Shown: positions 38,949 to 47,324, counted from the stretch's first letter. The stretch is 64,000 nt of DNA from Colwellia sp. MB3u-45 (GCF_014077005.1 NZ_JACGVC010000050.1:173948-237947); one strand, 5' to 3'. The notes: generated by a model not told the origin, from the sequence alone. Numbers and translations: made by a program.

Positions 38949-38967
38949 GTTCTGATATTAATAAATA

Positions 38968-39258
38968 CTACAGCTTCTCATTTCTTTCATCTATACATTC
39001 ATATGAGCCCATCTCAAATTCACGACAAACCCATGGTCTGTTTTCATAGATTGAACACATTAATGTATCTCGATTAAGGGCTGAACATTTACCATCATCT
39101 AAGCGCCGCATTGATTCATGCCCATACGCATCAACATATATATGGTGATGTGGCACACCAGTATCTGAAATAATTCTAACTTCTAAACTACAACAACATG
39201 CCTGACAGTTTGAACATAAGATTTCAGGCACCGGCAAATTTTTTACTTTAATATTCAT
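38968..39258 (-). CDS. YkgJ-family cysteine-cluster protein
   Basis: 96 residues from the ATG at 39256-39258 (MNIKVKNLPV); an upstream in-frame ATG at 39330 adds a poor N-terminus. Metal-ligand cysteines lie in 'CSNCQACCCSLE', 'DGKCSALNRDTLMCSIYENRPWVC' and 'SYEC', the CxxCxxCC plus C-rich pattern of YkgJ proteins, thought to bind zinc or Fe-S. It may be an integron cassette, having attC-like hairpins on both sides. Confidence 0.8.
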   Translation of the reverse strand: MNIKVKNLPVPEILCSNCQACCCSLEVRIISDTGVPHHHIYVDAYGHESMRRLDDGKCSALNRDTLMCSIYENRPWVCREFEMGSYECIDERNEKL

Positions 39259-39319
39259 AAACAACAATAATAAGCTCAACAGCCGACAGGATACGCTATA
39301 GTGATAGGGTTCTCGAGCT

Positions 39320-39425
39320 AATAATACCAAGGCTCAAATAATAGCGAATAAAATAGTTAGCTAAAGTGCCGCGCTGAGTGAGAACAACCCATTATACTTT
39401 TATGTTTGAGTGCTTAAGCTACTTT
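39320..39425 (-). repeat. Degenerate attC-like sequence (weak)
   Basis: The minus strand reads AAGCACTCAAACATAAAAG (as in the clearer site at 45710-45800) and later TTTAGCTAACTATTTT, resembling the two halves of the other sites. The boxes are poor and one stem arm has decayed. Confidence 0.3.
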
Positions 39426-39726
39426 AAAATACACAATATTCACCACTAAAACAGGTAAAACATACGCCAAAAATTGAATCCCGGCTTGTTGGTGTTTACT
39501 GACTCATTTGTCTACTGCTTTACTGAAAACCTCTCGTGATAGCGATAAAGCGCTAGGGGAAATAAATAGAAAATATTCAACATGTTGGCAACCTTTACTT
39601 TAAAACTCATCGCTATTAAGCCTGTTGAATTTAACCATAAGTGAAATGATTTTTATTAACAGCAGGTCTTTAATTATATCTACATAACTATTTATTGATT
39701 CACCACATCGATGCGAGATTTTTATT

Positions 39727-40320
39727 ATGAAAAAAATATTAGGATTAGTTTTATCAATATCGGTGCTTTTTTATGCATCATTCGCCAACGCAGATAAAGC
39801 CATTTTAGCGGGTGGTTGTTTCTGGTGTATGGAATCTGATTTTGAAAAATTACCGGGCGTTACAGATGTTGTCTCAGGCTTTACGGGCGGTAAGATAAAA
39901 AATCCAACTTATCAAGGTGACCATCGAGGCCATTATGAAGCAGTAGAAATAACCTACGACCCAGAAAAAGTGAGCTACCAAGATATACTAGATCACTATT
40001 GGGTAAATATTGACCCTTTTGATGCAAGAGGTCAATTTTGTGATAAAGGGCCAAGCTACCTAAGTGCCATTTTTGTTGCTAACGAGCAAGAAAGAACATT
40101 AGCTGAACAATCAAAAAAAGCAGTTATAGCAGCGTTTCCTAATCAAACCGTAGTTACACCTATATTAACCACTAGTACTTTTTATCTTATTAAAGGTAAT
40201 GAAAGCTACCATCAAGATTTTTATAAAAATAGCCCAATACGATATAACGCTTATCGTTGGGGCTGTGGTCGAGATCAACGTTTAAAAGAGATTTGGGGTA
40301 ATAGAGCAACGCATGATTAA
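39727..40320 (+). CDS. msrA: Exported peptide-methionine (S)-S-oxide reductase MsrA
   Basis: Repairs oxidised methionine. Signal peptide (MKKILGLVLSISVLFYASFANA) then the catalytic motif G-C31-F-W-C34 and 'GFTGGKIKNPTYQ'; 'HYEAVEITYDPEKVSYQDIL' and 'FDARGQFCDKGPSYLSAIF' are typical. 197 residues. The signal sequence places it in the periplasm. It is on the plus strand, unlike the cassettes around it. Confidence 0.95.
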   Translation: MKKILGLVLSISVLFYASFANADKAILAGGCFWCMESDFEKLPGVTDVVSGFTGGKIKNPTYQGDHRGHYEAVEITYDPEKVSYQDILDHYWVNIDPFDARGQFCDKGPSYLSAIFVANEQERTLAEQSKKAVIAAFPNQTVVTPILTTSTFYLIKGNESYHQDFYKNSPIRYNAYRWGCGRDQRLKEIWGNRATHD

Positions 40321-40411
40321 TAAAGATGATCTTGCTGATTGTAAAGTAACACATACTACCAAAAGTATTACCTACAGCACAGAAAATGCAAGGATTAGGC
40401 TTAGGCTCAAC

Positions 40412-40451
40412 AAACATGACTAACATTTACCAGTTAATATTAGTCATGTTT
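40412..40451. repeat. Inverted repeat between msrA and the DUF2127 gene
   Basis: AAACATGACTAA (40412-40423) and TTAGTCATGTTT (40440-40451), perfect 12-bp arms, 16-base loop, between convergent genes. Probably a terminator although the T run is short. Confidence 0.55.
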
Positions 40452-40539
40452 AACGGCACAAGCTGCACAATTTCCGTTCAAAAAATTGAAGAGCCGCTTT
40501 TAACAAATCAGTTGGCAAGAACAGAGCAATATTCGCTAA

Positions 40540-40992
40540 CTAATCTTCTTTGCGTTTGGTTTTTATTACGCTATACATGTATACAACGATGATGCTATTT
40601 ATTAAAAGCAATGAAAAACTAAGAAGGCTATAAGTTACAACAAATTTGTAAAGCTCAAAAGGCAAATAAATCGCACCACTAATTAAAGCCAGCCATTCAG
40701 TCCACTTAAGGCCATGCCATAAACCATATGCTTCAACAAATCGAATGATTGAGTACAAAAGTGCCCCAAAAGCAACAAGAACAAGATTAGAATTATTCAA
40801 CTCACCAATAGTACTTATAAATATACTGGGATAATGACTCGCAGGATTAAGATGTAAGTGAGTCAATATTCTCTCGAATAATTGTGGAATATTCTCCCCA
40901 GTAAACTCATGAAGACCAAGTCCAATGCCTAGTGCTAACAAGCCTTTTAATGCTTCAAATATTGCAATCGGCTTTAACCCTTTTTGATTCAT
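40540..40992 (-). CDS. DUF2127 membrane protein
   Basis: 150 residues with four hydrophobic segments. 'LKPIAIFEALKGLLALGIGL' at the start and 'FVEAYGLWHGLKWTEWLALISGAIYLPFELYK' later are typical of DUF2127. Function unknown. Minus strand, inside the cassette-rich zone, but no good attC site adjoins it. Confidence 0.82.
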   Translation of the reverse strand: MNQKGLKPIAIFEALKGLLALGIGLGLHEFTGENIPQLFERILTHLHLNPASHYPSIFISTIGELNNSNLVLVAFGALLYSIIRFVEAYGLWHGLKWTEWLALISGAIYLPFELYKFVVTYSLLSFSLLLINSIIVVYMYSVIKTKRKED

Positions 40993-41144
40993 ATACTTTA
41001 AATTCCAGTTCTAAATACGCCAAAAAAAGTAAATAACTATGAGGCCTAATCCCCTGATAATAGTCTAAATAATGCTTGATTAAAATTGTCTAGCGAAACC
41101 TAGTTAACTGTTACGCATTCTTGTATGTTTTCTCGTTAATAGTT

Positions 41145-41472
41145 TTACCAACCAAGCATTTCAGGATCTGTTTCGTTACGAAATTTATCTGATAATTTAG
41201 CAAGTAAAATTTCATCAACAAGCCCTTCCCTGCGAATTAACATAAGTTGTATCTGTGCTTTTGACCTACTATGCCCATCAAAAAGTATCGCCATCTGCTT
41301 ATCTCTATTTTGAAGTAATTTATATAATAAAAGGTACCGGTTATGAACATTATTTTTTTGATCTAAAATTACGTCTTGTGATTCTCCCAGCACCATATAT
41401 AACTAAAGTGCAGTATTTTTCAATTGCCTTATCCTTAAGCTCAGTGAACACTTTCCAATCTGATTCTTTCAT
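41145..41472 (-). pseudogene. Small conserved protein broken by a frameshift
   Basis: A strong ribosome site (GGAAG) precedes an ATG at 41470-41472 giving MKESDWKVFTELKDKAIEKYCTLV, which runs into another frame; the remainder (GESQDVILDQKNNVHNRYLLLYKL, then DKQMAILFDGHSRSKAQIQL) is in the frame offset by one from 41396 down to 41145. I recall a family of the layout W-x-x-F-K-x-x-R...HERYL-x-L-Y...D-x-x-R-S, so the two parts belong to one gene of about 108 residues with a shift near 41397-41405. Function unknown. Confidence 0.65.
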
Positions 41473-41514
41473 AGTCACTTCCTATTTCCAAGTCAACCAA
41501 ATGAACAATACCTT

Positions 41515-41610
41515 ACTAAACATCAATAAAATAGTTGGCTAAAATGTTGAATTAAATAAAAACAGCCAACTCATTATTATTTTCATCACATCCTCGGTTT
41601 AATATTGTAT
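41515..41610 (-). repeat. Candidate attC site, degenerate
   Basis: AGTTGGCT (41533-41540) and AGCCAACT (41564-41571) form perfect arms, as in the other cassette sites. The end box on the minus strand reads GTTTAGT, one base off GTTRRRY. Confidence 0.5.
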
Positions 41611-41905
41611 TTGCCTGTTGCCCCACTAAGGAGCTAAAAATTTCTTGCTAATATATTGAAGCACAAAAACCACAAACTGTTATTTGTCGTTCTTGACTAG
41701 CTTGTATGGCAAACACTTGGGTCGCCAAGTACGTTAAAGGTTTTGAAGTGGAATGAGTAAATTTAAAAAACGATCGCCACTTAATTGCTCACCATGAATT
41801 TAAGCGGTTGAATCGAAATAAATAAACGTCTGCAAAAAGGATCTTGGTCTCAGCGCCACTCTCAGTTATATTATGGCTACATTTACGATTATTTAACGAC
41901 TTTTT
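41611..41905. other. Intergenic region before the chemoreceptor
   Basis: About 295 bp that must contain the promoter of the plus-strand chemoreceptor. No terminator or gene recognised. Confidence 0.4.
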
Positions 41906-43864
41906 ATGAATATTCGCTCTAAACTAACGTTGAGTTTTGCCGCTACGGTTATTTTGCCTATTATTGCTATTGCGATTGTCAGCATATCAATGACGATCTC
42001 TAAGTCTTCAACTAGCTTTGTAGAACGCACTCAGGATGAGTTAAGACAAGTAGACAACGGCTTTCAACTCTTCTTTCAACAAATCAAAGCTAACGTAAAA
42101 TTTTTAGCTCAAAATAAATTGACAGCCCAACTCCCTGAGAATACTCATACTTATATTGACTCTGATCATATGATGGAGCCAAAAAATGACTCTGTCGAAG
42201 AATTAGATTTATATAAACTATATGAAGATTTTGGTTCATCACACCCTGATTTACTTTACGTATACACAGGCACCAAAGAAGGTGGCTTTGTTCAATATCC
42301 ATTAGAAGTGCTTGGAGGTTATGATCCAAGACAACGTCCTTGGTATAAACAGGCACTAGCCTCTCCCAACGCTCCAATTATTACTGAAGCATATCAAGAT
42401 GTCATAGGAAAACCTGTAGTAACTTCTGCGTTAGTAGTCAAAAATAAGCAAGGTGATATTATAGGCGTACAAGGTCTAGATGTTACCCTTTCAACATTAA
42501 CGGATATATTAAGTAATACAAAACTAGGTGAAAGTGGCTATCTCATTCTTATTGATGAGTCAGGAACCGTATTAGCTGATGCCAAAACCCCAGAGAATAA
42601 CTTCAAAAATATTAAAGATCTTTCATCATCATTATTTTCTATATTACAAAAAAGTCCAAATAAAGATCATTTTTCTACCGAGCATTTAGGGGAAGATGTT
42701 GATGTTGCCAGTTATTATTCAAAAGAATTAAAGTGGCGTTTTGTTGGCGTCATCCATAGCGATGAAATTTTAGCGCCTGCATTTAGTATGAGCCAGACCA
42801 TTACCGTGATTGCCTTGATCATGGTGACATTATTTATTGCCATGGGATTTTGGTTAGCCAATCGTATTGTTCAACCCATTAACCGTGTGGCTGAAGGTTT
42901 ACGTGATATTGCACAAGGTGATGGAAATTTAACTAAGCGACTAGAGATTATTGGTCAAGATGAAGTCAGTGAATTGGCTCAATGGTTTAATCAATTCTTA
43001 GACTCGATTAATCAGCTTGTTGTTGATATTAAAACCTGTGCATCAACATTAAATGTCGCGGCTAATGAATCGGGTATACAAATCGCTGATGTAAAAGCAG
43101 TCAGCCATAAACAAGAAAAATCAATAGATAATGTGAATAACCTTATCGCAACAATGACAGATATCGCACATCAAACCTCAAACGACTGTCAAGAAAGTTC
43201 AACGACTATTATGAAAACTGAAGAATACTCAAAAAAGGGAATTTCGTTAATTTCTGTCACGGTAAGTGAAGTGAGTTCGTTAAATAAATCGTTAAGTGAA
43301 TCATCTCAATCGATGAAGTCACTTGAACTGGAAAGTGAGAATATTACTAAAATATTAGATGTTATCAGAAGCATTGCAGAACAAACTAATCTGTTAGCAC
43401 TTAATGCGGCTATTGAAGCGGCAAGAGCTGGTGAGCAAGGGCGAGGTTTTGCTGTGGTCGCAGATGAAGTAAGAACATTAGCGCAACGCTCGCGAGGCGC
43501 TACCGAAGAAATTGATGCTGTATTGATGAACTTGCTAGATAAAACACGTGTTGTTTCTCAACAGATGGCCGTGAATGTCGAACAATCGAAGCAAACTATC
43601 GAAAAAATTGAACAAGCGAATCAATCATTTAACGAAATCAGTTCTTTGGTTGGACAAATGAAGGAAAATATCTCACGTATTACTCAAGCCGCAGATCAAC
43701 AGCGCAGTTCATCGGACTTGATCAATGACGATATTAGTGGCATTAATCAATCGGCAAAAGGTATTGTTAATACTGCTGATACATTGGCCGATGGATCGAA
43801 TGACTTACTTATTTTATCCAAAGATTTAACAAATTTAGTTGGCCGCTTTAAAGTCAATAATTAA
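41906..43864 (+). CDS. Methyl-accepting chemotaxis protein with dCache sensor
   Basis: 652 residues. TM1 at about 9-31, periplasmic dCache domain to about 290, TM2 about 297-317, HAMP, then the signalling domain with the hairpin tip '[38 protein letters not shown]'. The sensor keeps Y139, R144, W146, Y147 (in '[11 protein letters not shown]'), D165 and D192, which matches the amino-acid-binding pattern described for dCache_1 receptors, so an amino-acid ligand is likely. No C-terminal CheR-tether pentapeptide seen. It interrupts the cassette zone and is not a typical cassette. Confidence 0.93.
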   Translation: MNIRSKLTLSFAATVILPIIAIAIVSISMTISKSSTSFVERTQDELRQVDNGFQLFFQQIKANVKFLAQNKLTAQLPENTHTYIDSDHMMEPKNDSVEELDLYKLYEDFGSSHPDLLYVYTGTKEGGFVQYPLEVLGGYDPRQRPWYKQALASPNAPIITEAYQDVIGKPVVTSALVVKNKQGDIIGVQGLDVTLSTLTDILSNTKLGESGYLILIDESGTVLADAKTPENNFKNIKDLSSSLFSILQKSPNKDHFSTEHLGEDVDVASYYSKELKWRFVGVIHSDEILAPAFSMSQTITVIALIMVTLFIAMGFWLANRIVQPINRVAEGLRDIAQGDGNLTKRLEIIGQDEVSELAQWFNQFLDSINQLVVDIKTCASTLNVAANESGIQIADVKAVSHKQEKSIDNVNNLIATMTDIAHQTSNDCQESSTTIMKTEEYSKKGISLISVTVSEVSSLNKSLSESSQSMKSLELESENITKILDVIRSIAEQTNLLALNAAIEAARAGEQGRGFAVVADEVRTLAQRSRGATEEIDAVLMNLLDKTRVVSQQMAVNVEQSKQTIEKIEQANQSFNEISSLVGQMKENISRITQAADQQRSSSDLINDDISGINQSAKGIVNTADTLADGSNDLLILSKDLTNLVGRFKVNN

Positions 43865-43921
43865 CACCTGATATTAGTATTAGTATTAAATAACGAACCC
43901 GTATATATTAACTATGAATAC

Positions 43922-43950
43922 GACCCTGTAACAAATTTTGTTACAGGGTC
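43922..43950. repeat. 29-bp perfect palindrome, copy 1
   Basis: GACCCTGTAACAAA, a single T, then the exact complement TTTGTTACAGGGTC. It lies 58 bp after the chemoreceptor stop, where it could also act as a hairpin, and directly abuts half of an attC-like site on its right. A second copy with one difference is at 47228-47256. Confidence 0.95.
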
Positions 43951-44015
43951 TAGCCAACGGTTATTTACCCTACTTGAAAGGCTTATAATTGCTCCGCACT
44001 ATGAAGTTGCATAGT
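43951..44015 (-). repeat. Half of an attC-like site, cut by the palindrome
   Basis: The minus strand reads TATAAGCCTTTCAAGTAGGG, then TAAATAACCGTTGGCTA and directly GACCC of the palindrome. The first half resembles the left side of the other cassette sites; the pairing half is missing. Confidence 0.45.
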
Positions 44016-44020
44016 AAAAA

Positions 44021-44260
44021 TTATAAGTAATACCCCCATATACCAACAATACCTGAACCACTAAACCCTGCAGCTATTACCAAAGGTTTTACAATAAACA
44101 AGTGTGCTAAAAATACAGGAACAATTAACCATGCAACCATTTTATAGTTTGGAGATAGTTTGATTTTTTTATCACACTTTGGACATGTTTTAGGATTACC
44201 AAATTTATTTAGTGCTTTAGAGAAAAAGTGTCATTTATAACTACAGTGAGGGCATTTCAT
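44021..44260 (-). pseudogene. Zinc-ribbon membrane protein with an in-frame TGA
   Basis: From the ATG at 44258-44260 (ribosome site AAGGA) the frame reads MKCPHCSYK, TGA at codon 10 (44231-44233), then continues HFFSKALNKFGNPKTCPKCD and a hydrophobic tail (VAWLIVPVFLAHLFIV ... GIVGIWGYYL) to TAA at 44021. The two CxxC pairs form a zinc ribbon spanning the stop. TGG to TGA is the simplest change. Cassette position: attC sites lie on both sides. Function unknown. Confidence 0.7.
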
Positions 44261-44275
44261 ATACTGTCCTTAGTA

Positions 44276-44332
44276 ATCTAACGTTAACAGCAGGCGCGCG
44301 CTTTTCGCATCGCTTGGCTCACCTGGTTAGGA
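44276..44332 (-). repeat. attC site (short, canonical)
   Basis: On the minus strand TCCTAAC (44326-44332) opens and GTTAGAT (44276-44282, matches GTTRRRY) closes a 57-bp imperfect palindrome, the classic short attC layout, 16 bp before the zinc-ribbon start. Confidence 0.65.
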
Positions 44333-44370
44333 ATTTTTGTACTTTATTTATTAGTACTACTACGAATACA

Positions 44371-44442
44371 CCCTAACAGCTTCGTTAACCTGCCACCGGG
44401 CACACGAACGAACTCAAATGCCAGGGCGTACTTTGGTTAGAC
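44371..44442 (-). repeat. attC site
   Basis: GTCTAAC (44436-44442, full RYYYAAC match) and GTTAGGG (44371-44377) bound a 72-bp imperfect palindrome. The opening box overlaps the stop codon of the 39-residue ORF. Confidence 0.6.
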
Positions 44443-44556
44443 ACTGATATTAAAAGTTGTCTTTAAGATCCATGATAAGACACCACTAAAGAGAGAAAAA
44501 TGTAATTGCCCTTTTGTTCGCGTTGATTCCCATGCTTTAAATTGATCATCTTTCAT
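44437..44556 (-). CDS. 39-residue cassette ORF
   Basis: MKDDQFKAWESTRTKGQLHF, then a hydrophobic 'SLFSGVLSWILKTTF'. It resembles the start of small membrane proteins of the type W-E-x-x-R-x-K-G-x-x-x-F-x-x-x-x-G-V-L-x-W and is probably a shortened version. Bounded by attC sites. Confidence 0.5.
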   Translation of the reverse strand: MKDDQFKAWESTRTKGQLHFSLFSGVLSWILKTTFNISV

Positions 44557-44582
44557 TTGATTTAACTTCCATGTTTGAATGA

Positions 44583-44675
44583 CACCAGCGCCCTAATAAG
44601 AGGCAAATAATTATTGGCTAAATAAGCGACGAAGGAGCAAATAGCCAACTTTTTTTGTCCTTTTAAACAACTTAT
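44583..44675 (-). repeat. attC site, degenerate
   Basis: Minus strand: AAGTTGTTTAAAAGGAC, then AAGTTGGCTA, loop, TTAGCCAATAATTATTTGCC and GGGCGCTGG. Stem arms GTTGGCTA/TTAGCCAA are clear; the end box has GCT where GTT is expected, so it may be dead. Confidence 0.55.
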
Positions 44676-44678
44676 ATT

Positions 44679-44873
44679 TTAATTATCAGCAGGTTCCTGA
44701 GTTGATTGCTTTTTACTCAACAAGCTAATCAACTGGACTTGAGATTCAGCTATGGACTTCTGAGATCCTGCAATATCTGTAATACGGTTTAGTAATTTGA
44801 CAGCAAAGACGATAATTCCAACTACAATTGCGAGTTGAAAAATAATGGCTAAAAAAGCTACTCCTGCGAACAT
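44679..44873 (-). CDS. Small single-span membrane protein (cassette)
   Basis: 64 residues: a long hydrophobic segment (FAGVAFLAIIFQLAIVVGII, on to about residue 27), then a polar, helical tail (RITDIAGSQKSIAESQVQLI). No family recognised. It lies between two attC-like sites, as expected for an integron cassette. Confidence 0.55.
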   Translation of the reverse strand: MFAGVAFLAIIFQLAIVVGIIVFAVKLLNRITDIAGSQKSIAESQVQLISLLSKKQSTQEPADN

Positions 44874-44898
44874 ATACGATCCTTATATAGTGAATGAA

Positions 44899-44996
44899 AC
44901 CTAACGCTTACTTAAGCGGAAAAATATAGTTGACTAAAATGTTAAACGGAGTGAAAACAGCCAACTGGATTTTACCGTTTGAAGTTCTTGTTAGTA
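44899..44996 (-). repeat. attC site (best preserved)
   Basis: Minus strand TACTAAC (44990-44996) to GTTAGGT (44899-44905, full GTTRRRY match), 98 bp. Inner arms CAAACGGTAAAATCCAGTTG and AGTCAACTATATTTTTCCGC pair with few mismatches around a 26-base loop. This is the Vibrio/Pseudoalteromonas type with a CAGTTGGCT core. Confidence 0.75.
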
Positions 44997-45001
44997 GTAT
45001 T

Positions 45002-45193
45002 TTAACCCACCGAACTTTCTTTTTTGGCAGCACGATTTTTAATTATACCTAAAGATAAGAATACTATAGATGAAATTAAAAACACTCCAGAACCAAAAAA
45101 ATCTTGTTCAATAACATTATAAATTAAACCTAAAAACATAATAAAAGATGCACTTAGATAATATTTAGATTTAGATGATGACTTACTTTCCAT
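45002..45193 (-). CDS. Small membrane protein (cassette)
   Basis: 63 residues from the ATG at 45191-45193 (GGGAAG upstream); a longer frame from 45235 lacks a ribosome site. Polar start (MESKSSSKSKYYL), then two hydrophobic segments and a basic end (KNRAAKKESSVG). No family recognised. Bounded by attC-like sites. Confidence 0.55.
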   Translation of the reverse strand: MESKSSSKSKYYLSASFIMFLGLIYNVIEQDFFGSGVFLISSIVFLSLGIIKNRAAKKESSVG

Positions 45194-45233
45194 TAATACT
45201 TCCCTGAAATTGATAACCGATATTTTTTGATGC

Positions 45234-45338
45234 AACTAATGGCCAAATAATGACCAAACAATGACCAAATAACAGTTGGTTAAAATAAGCGACGCTGGAG
45301 CAAAAACCAACTGTTTTTTGTCCTTGTTTAATTGCTTA
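45234..45338 (-). repeat. attC site, degenerate, with an inner triplication
   Basis: Minus strand: GGACAAAAAACAGTTGGTTT, loop, TTAACCAACTGTTATTTGG. The right flank contains three copies of TTTGGYCATT (plus-strand 45239-45270), and the end box reads ATTAGTT instead of GTTAGTT. Confidence 0.55.
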
Positions 45339-45683
45339 TGTATGTACTGCACTAGCATCTGATTTTTGAAACCTAACTGTATGATACAAAGAAACAATAC
45401 CAGATAAAACCCACCAAGCGATTAATGCTATTCGCCAACCTCCAGCATCAAATGGACTATCCATTTGATAGTAAAGGGCAAGTAACCCAGACGCTAAAAT
45501 AAGAATTGATACAACTCTAGATTTCCATTTGAACAAGCAAAACGCAAGAACTAAAAGTATTAAAACATCAATAAACAATGTGAAATTGAAGAATACAAAA
45601 CCAACATTAAAAGCAGCAATAACAACTAAGTTGGCAGCAATACTTTTAATTGAATTCTGAATTTCGTTTGAGCTATCACTCAT
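45336..45683 (-). CDS. Membrane protein, unknown (cassette)
   Basis: 115 residues with three to four hydrophobic segments (about 17-45, 50-67, 75-105). Starts MSDSSNEIQNSIKSIAANL. No family recognised. Bounded by attC-like sites; the TAA stop lies within the opening box of the next site. Confidence 0.6.
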   Translation of the reverse strand: MSDSSNEIQNSIKSIAANLVVIAAFNVGFVFFNFTLFIDVLILLVLAFCLFKWKSRVVSILILASGLLALYYQMDSPFDAGGWRIALIAWWVLSGIVSLYHTVRFQKSDASAVHT

Positions 45684-45709
45684 TTAAATATCACCACACC
45701 TGACTACAT

Positions 45710-45800
45710 ACATAATGCTAAACTAAGTGGAAAAATACAGTTGGCTATAATGCGCAAAGCGCAGCCAACTGTAATTTTTCCGTTTGAGTGCTTTGTTATA
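45710..45800 (-). repeat. attC site
   Basis: Minus strand TATAACA (45794-45800) to ATTATGT (45710-45716). Arms ACAGTTGGCT and AGCCAACTGT pair perfectly around a GCGCTTTGCGC hairpin loop, and AACGGAAAAAT pairs with ATTTTTCC. The end box has ATT instead of GTT. Confidence 0.65.
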
Positions 45801-45806
45801 TGCGAT

Positions 45807-46241
45807 TTATAAGCCCCATAACCAACCTATTTGAAAAGTAAACTGAGGGCTTGAGTAATCACCTGAACCAAAAGTTAAACCTGGCTCCATAAAAAAACCA
45901 CCTTTTTTTAAGGTTGCAGAAAAACCCACATATTTCCATTTATCAGATTTAAACTTATTTTTTTCAATATCAGAGTATCCACTTATAATCTGGGCTGAAT
46001 GAAAAAAAGAATCATTGTTTTGGTAAAAATTATAACCAACTTCAATTCCACTAATTTTATCTCCCCAGTAACCACCTGAAATTTGTAAAGGAACACCTAA
46101 CTCATCGCTCTTAATAACAAAGTTAGCGCCCGCAGGAGAACCTAAAGACAAACCGAATAAAGTTGAATCTTCAGCTAAAGCTGAAAAAGAATATAGTATT
46201 AAAAGACTAACGCATGTGATTTTTTTGTATTTGTGAAGCAT
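45807..46241 (-). CDS. Exported beta-barrel-like protein (cassette)
   Basis: 144 residues from the ATG at 46239-46241 (AAGGA upstream); an earlier in-frame start at 46289 is unlikely. Signal peptide MLHKYKKITCVSLLILYSFS-ALAEDS. The mature part has alternating beta strands (GVPLQISGGYWGDKISGIEV, GYNFY, SATLKKGGFFMEPGLTFG, PQFTFQIGWLWGL) ending in an aromatic/Leu residue, as in small outer-membrane barrels. No family named. First cassette of the visible array. Confidence 0.6.
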   Translation of the reverse strand: MLHKYKKITCVSLLILYSFSALAEDSTLFGLSLGSPAGANFVIKSDELGVPLQISGGYWGDKISGIEVGYNFYQNNDSFFHSAQIISGYSDIEKNKFKSDKWKYVGFSATLKKGGFFMEPGLTFGSGDYSSPQFTFQIGWLWGL

Positions 46242-46293
46242 AACATTTCCTTGTTGGTGGTGATTAGCATAGACACAATGATTCCCCACGAGG

Positions 46294-46372
46294 TGCTAGC
46301 CTCCTATCGTGGGTTAGCTTAAAAAGCCAGTGCCATAATTAGTGTGTCAAACAACTAAAGCGGAGGCTAGCA
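46294..46372 (+). promoter_or_regulatory. IS110 left-end inverted repeat covering the transposase ribosome site
   Basis: TGCTAGCCTCC (46294-46304) and GGAGGCTAGCA (46362-46372) are perfect complements. The right arm contains the GGAGG ribosome site and the first base of the transposase ATG, so an RNA hairpin would hide the start. In IS110 elements the left end upstream of the transposase also encodes the guide (bridge) RNA. Confidence 0.6.
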
Positions 46373-47271
46373 TGAATAACCATAGCATAATTTTTATTGG
46401 ATTAGATACTAATAAAACATTTACACAACTGGCTGTTTTAAAAGACGAACGTGGTGCTAAACCTGAGTCGTTAGGGAAAATAAATACTAACAAATCAGCC
46501 TTTATTAAACTCGCCAGACAGCTACAATCTACATACCCAAAAGCAACGCTACACTTTATTTATGAAGCCGGTCCCTGCGGCTACTGGATTTATAGACTAC
46601 TTACAAGTTTAGGCCATTGTTGCTACATCATCGCACCTTCTCTTATACCCAAAAAACCTGGTGATAAAGTTAAAACTGACAAACGTGATGCAGCCAAACT
46701 TTCCAAACTATTTAAAGCTGAAGAGCTGACAACAATCGATGTACCTGAAGCCAAAGATAAAGCCATACGCGATTTACCACGTGCTCGTGAAACCGCAATG
46801 AACGATTTAAAGAACGCAAAGTTTCAACTTACAGGACTGTTTTTAAGAAACAACATCAAATGTGACGTTAAAGATAATTGGTCAAATCAACATTTACGCT
46901 GGTTAACTGAGTTAGTGTTGCCTCATACAAGCCAACAAATTGTTTTACAAGAAATGATACAAACCATCACCGAGCGCACAAAACGGGTGGCGCGGTTAGT
47001 GAATGAACTTGAACACCAAGTGAAACAATGGCGCTACTACCCTCTCGTAAAAGCTATTCAAGCCGTGCGTGGCGTAAGAATGTTAGTGGCTGTGGGGACG
47101 ATTGCCGAATTAGGGGATCTAAGACGTTTCGATCATCCTAGAAAATTAATGGCATATCTTGGGTTAGTCCCCAGTGAACATTCAAGCGGCGATAAACGTA
47201 AGTTAGGTAAAATCACAAAATGTGGGAGACCCTGTAACAGATTTTGTTACAGGGTCCAAGTAAAAGATTGA
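46372..47271 (+). pseudogene. IS110-family transposase, C-terminus lost
   Basis: From the ATG at 46372 the DEDD domain is present: D12 in 'FIGLDTNKTF', 'IYEAGPCGYWIYR', 'KTDKRDAAKLSKLF'. The second domain reaches 'LGLVPSEHSSGDKRKLGKITKCG'. At 47228 the reading frame enters the 29-bp palindrome and ends 15 codons later with foreign residues; about 60-80 residues that IS110 proteins normally have are missing. It lies at the upstream end of the cassette array. Confidence 0.88.
47228..47256. repeat. 29-bp palindrome, copy 2
   Basis: Same as copy 1 at 43922-43950 except for G instead of A at the 13th base. It interrupts the IS110 transposase. Confidence 0.95.
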
Positions 47272-47324
47272 CCACGGCTTTTGTATTCCTGTAGTTCTAT
47301 CCAATTTCTTTTCTCGCTATCAAA

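Noticed and set aside
40386..40592. 68-codon plus-strand frame after msrA
   Set aside because: It spans an inverted repeat and overlaps the DUF2127 gene on the other strand; no protein features.
41397..41405. Programmed frameshift in the small conserved gene
   Set aside because: No slippery heptamer or downstream pseudoknot was evident; ordinary decay or sequence error is more likely.
44231..44233. TGA read as selenocysteine in the zinc-ribbon ORF (and in the PL1 gene)
   Set aside because: No SECIS-like hairpin was seen right after either TGA, and the families are not selenoproteins; nonsense mutation is simpler.
45239..45270. CRISPR-like short repeats
   Set aside because: Three 11-12-bp direct repeats without spacers inside an attC-like site; not a CRISPR array.
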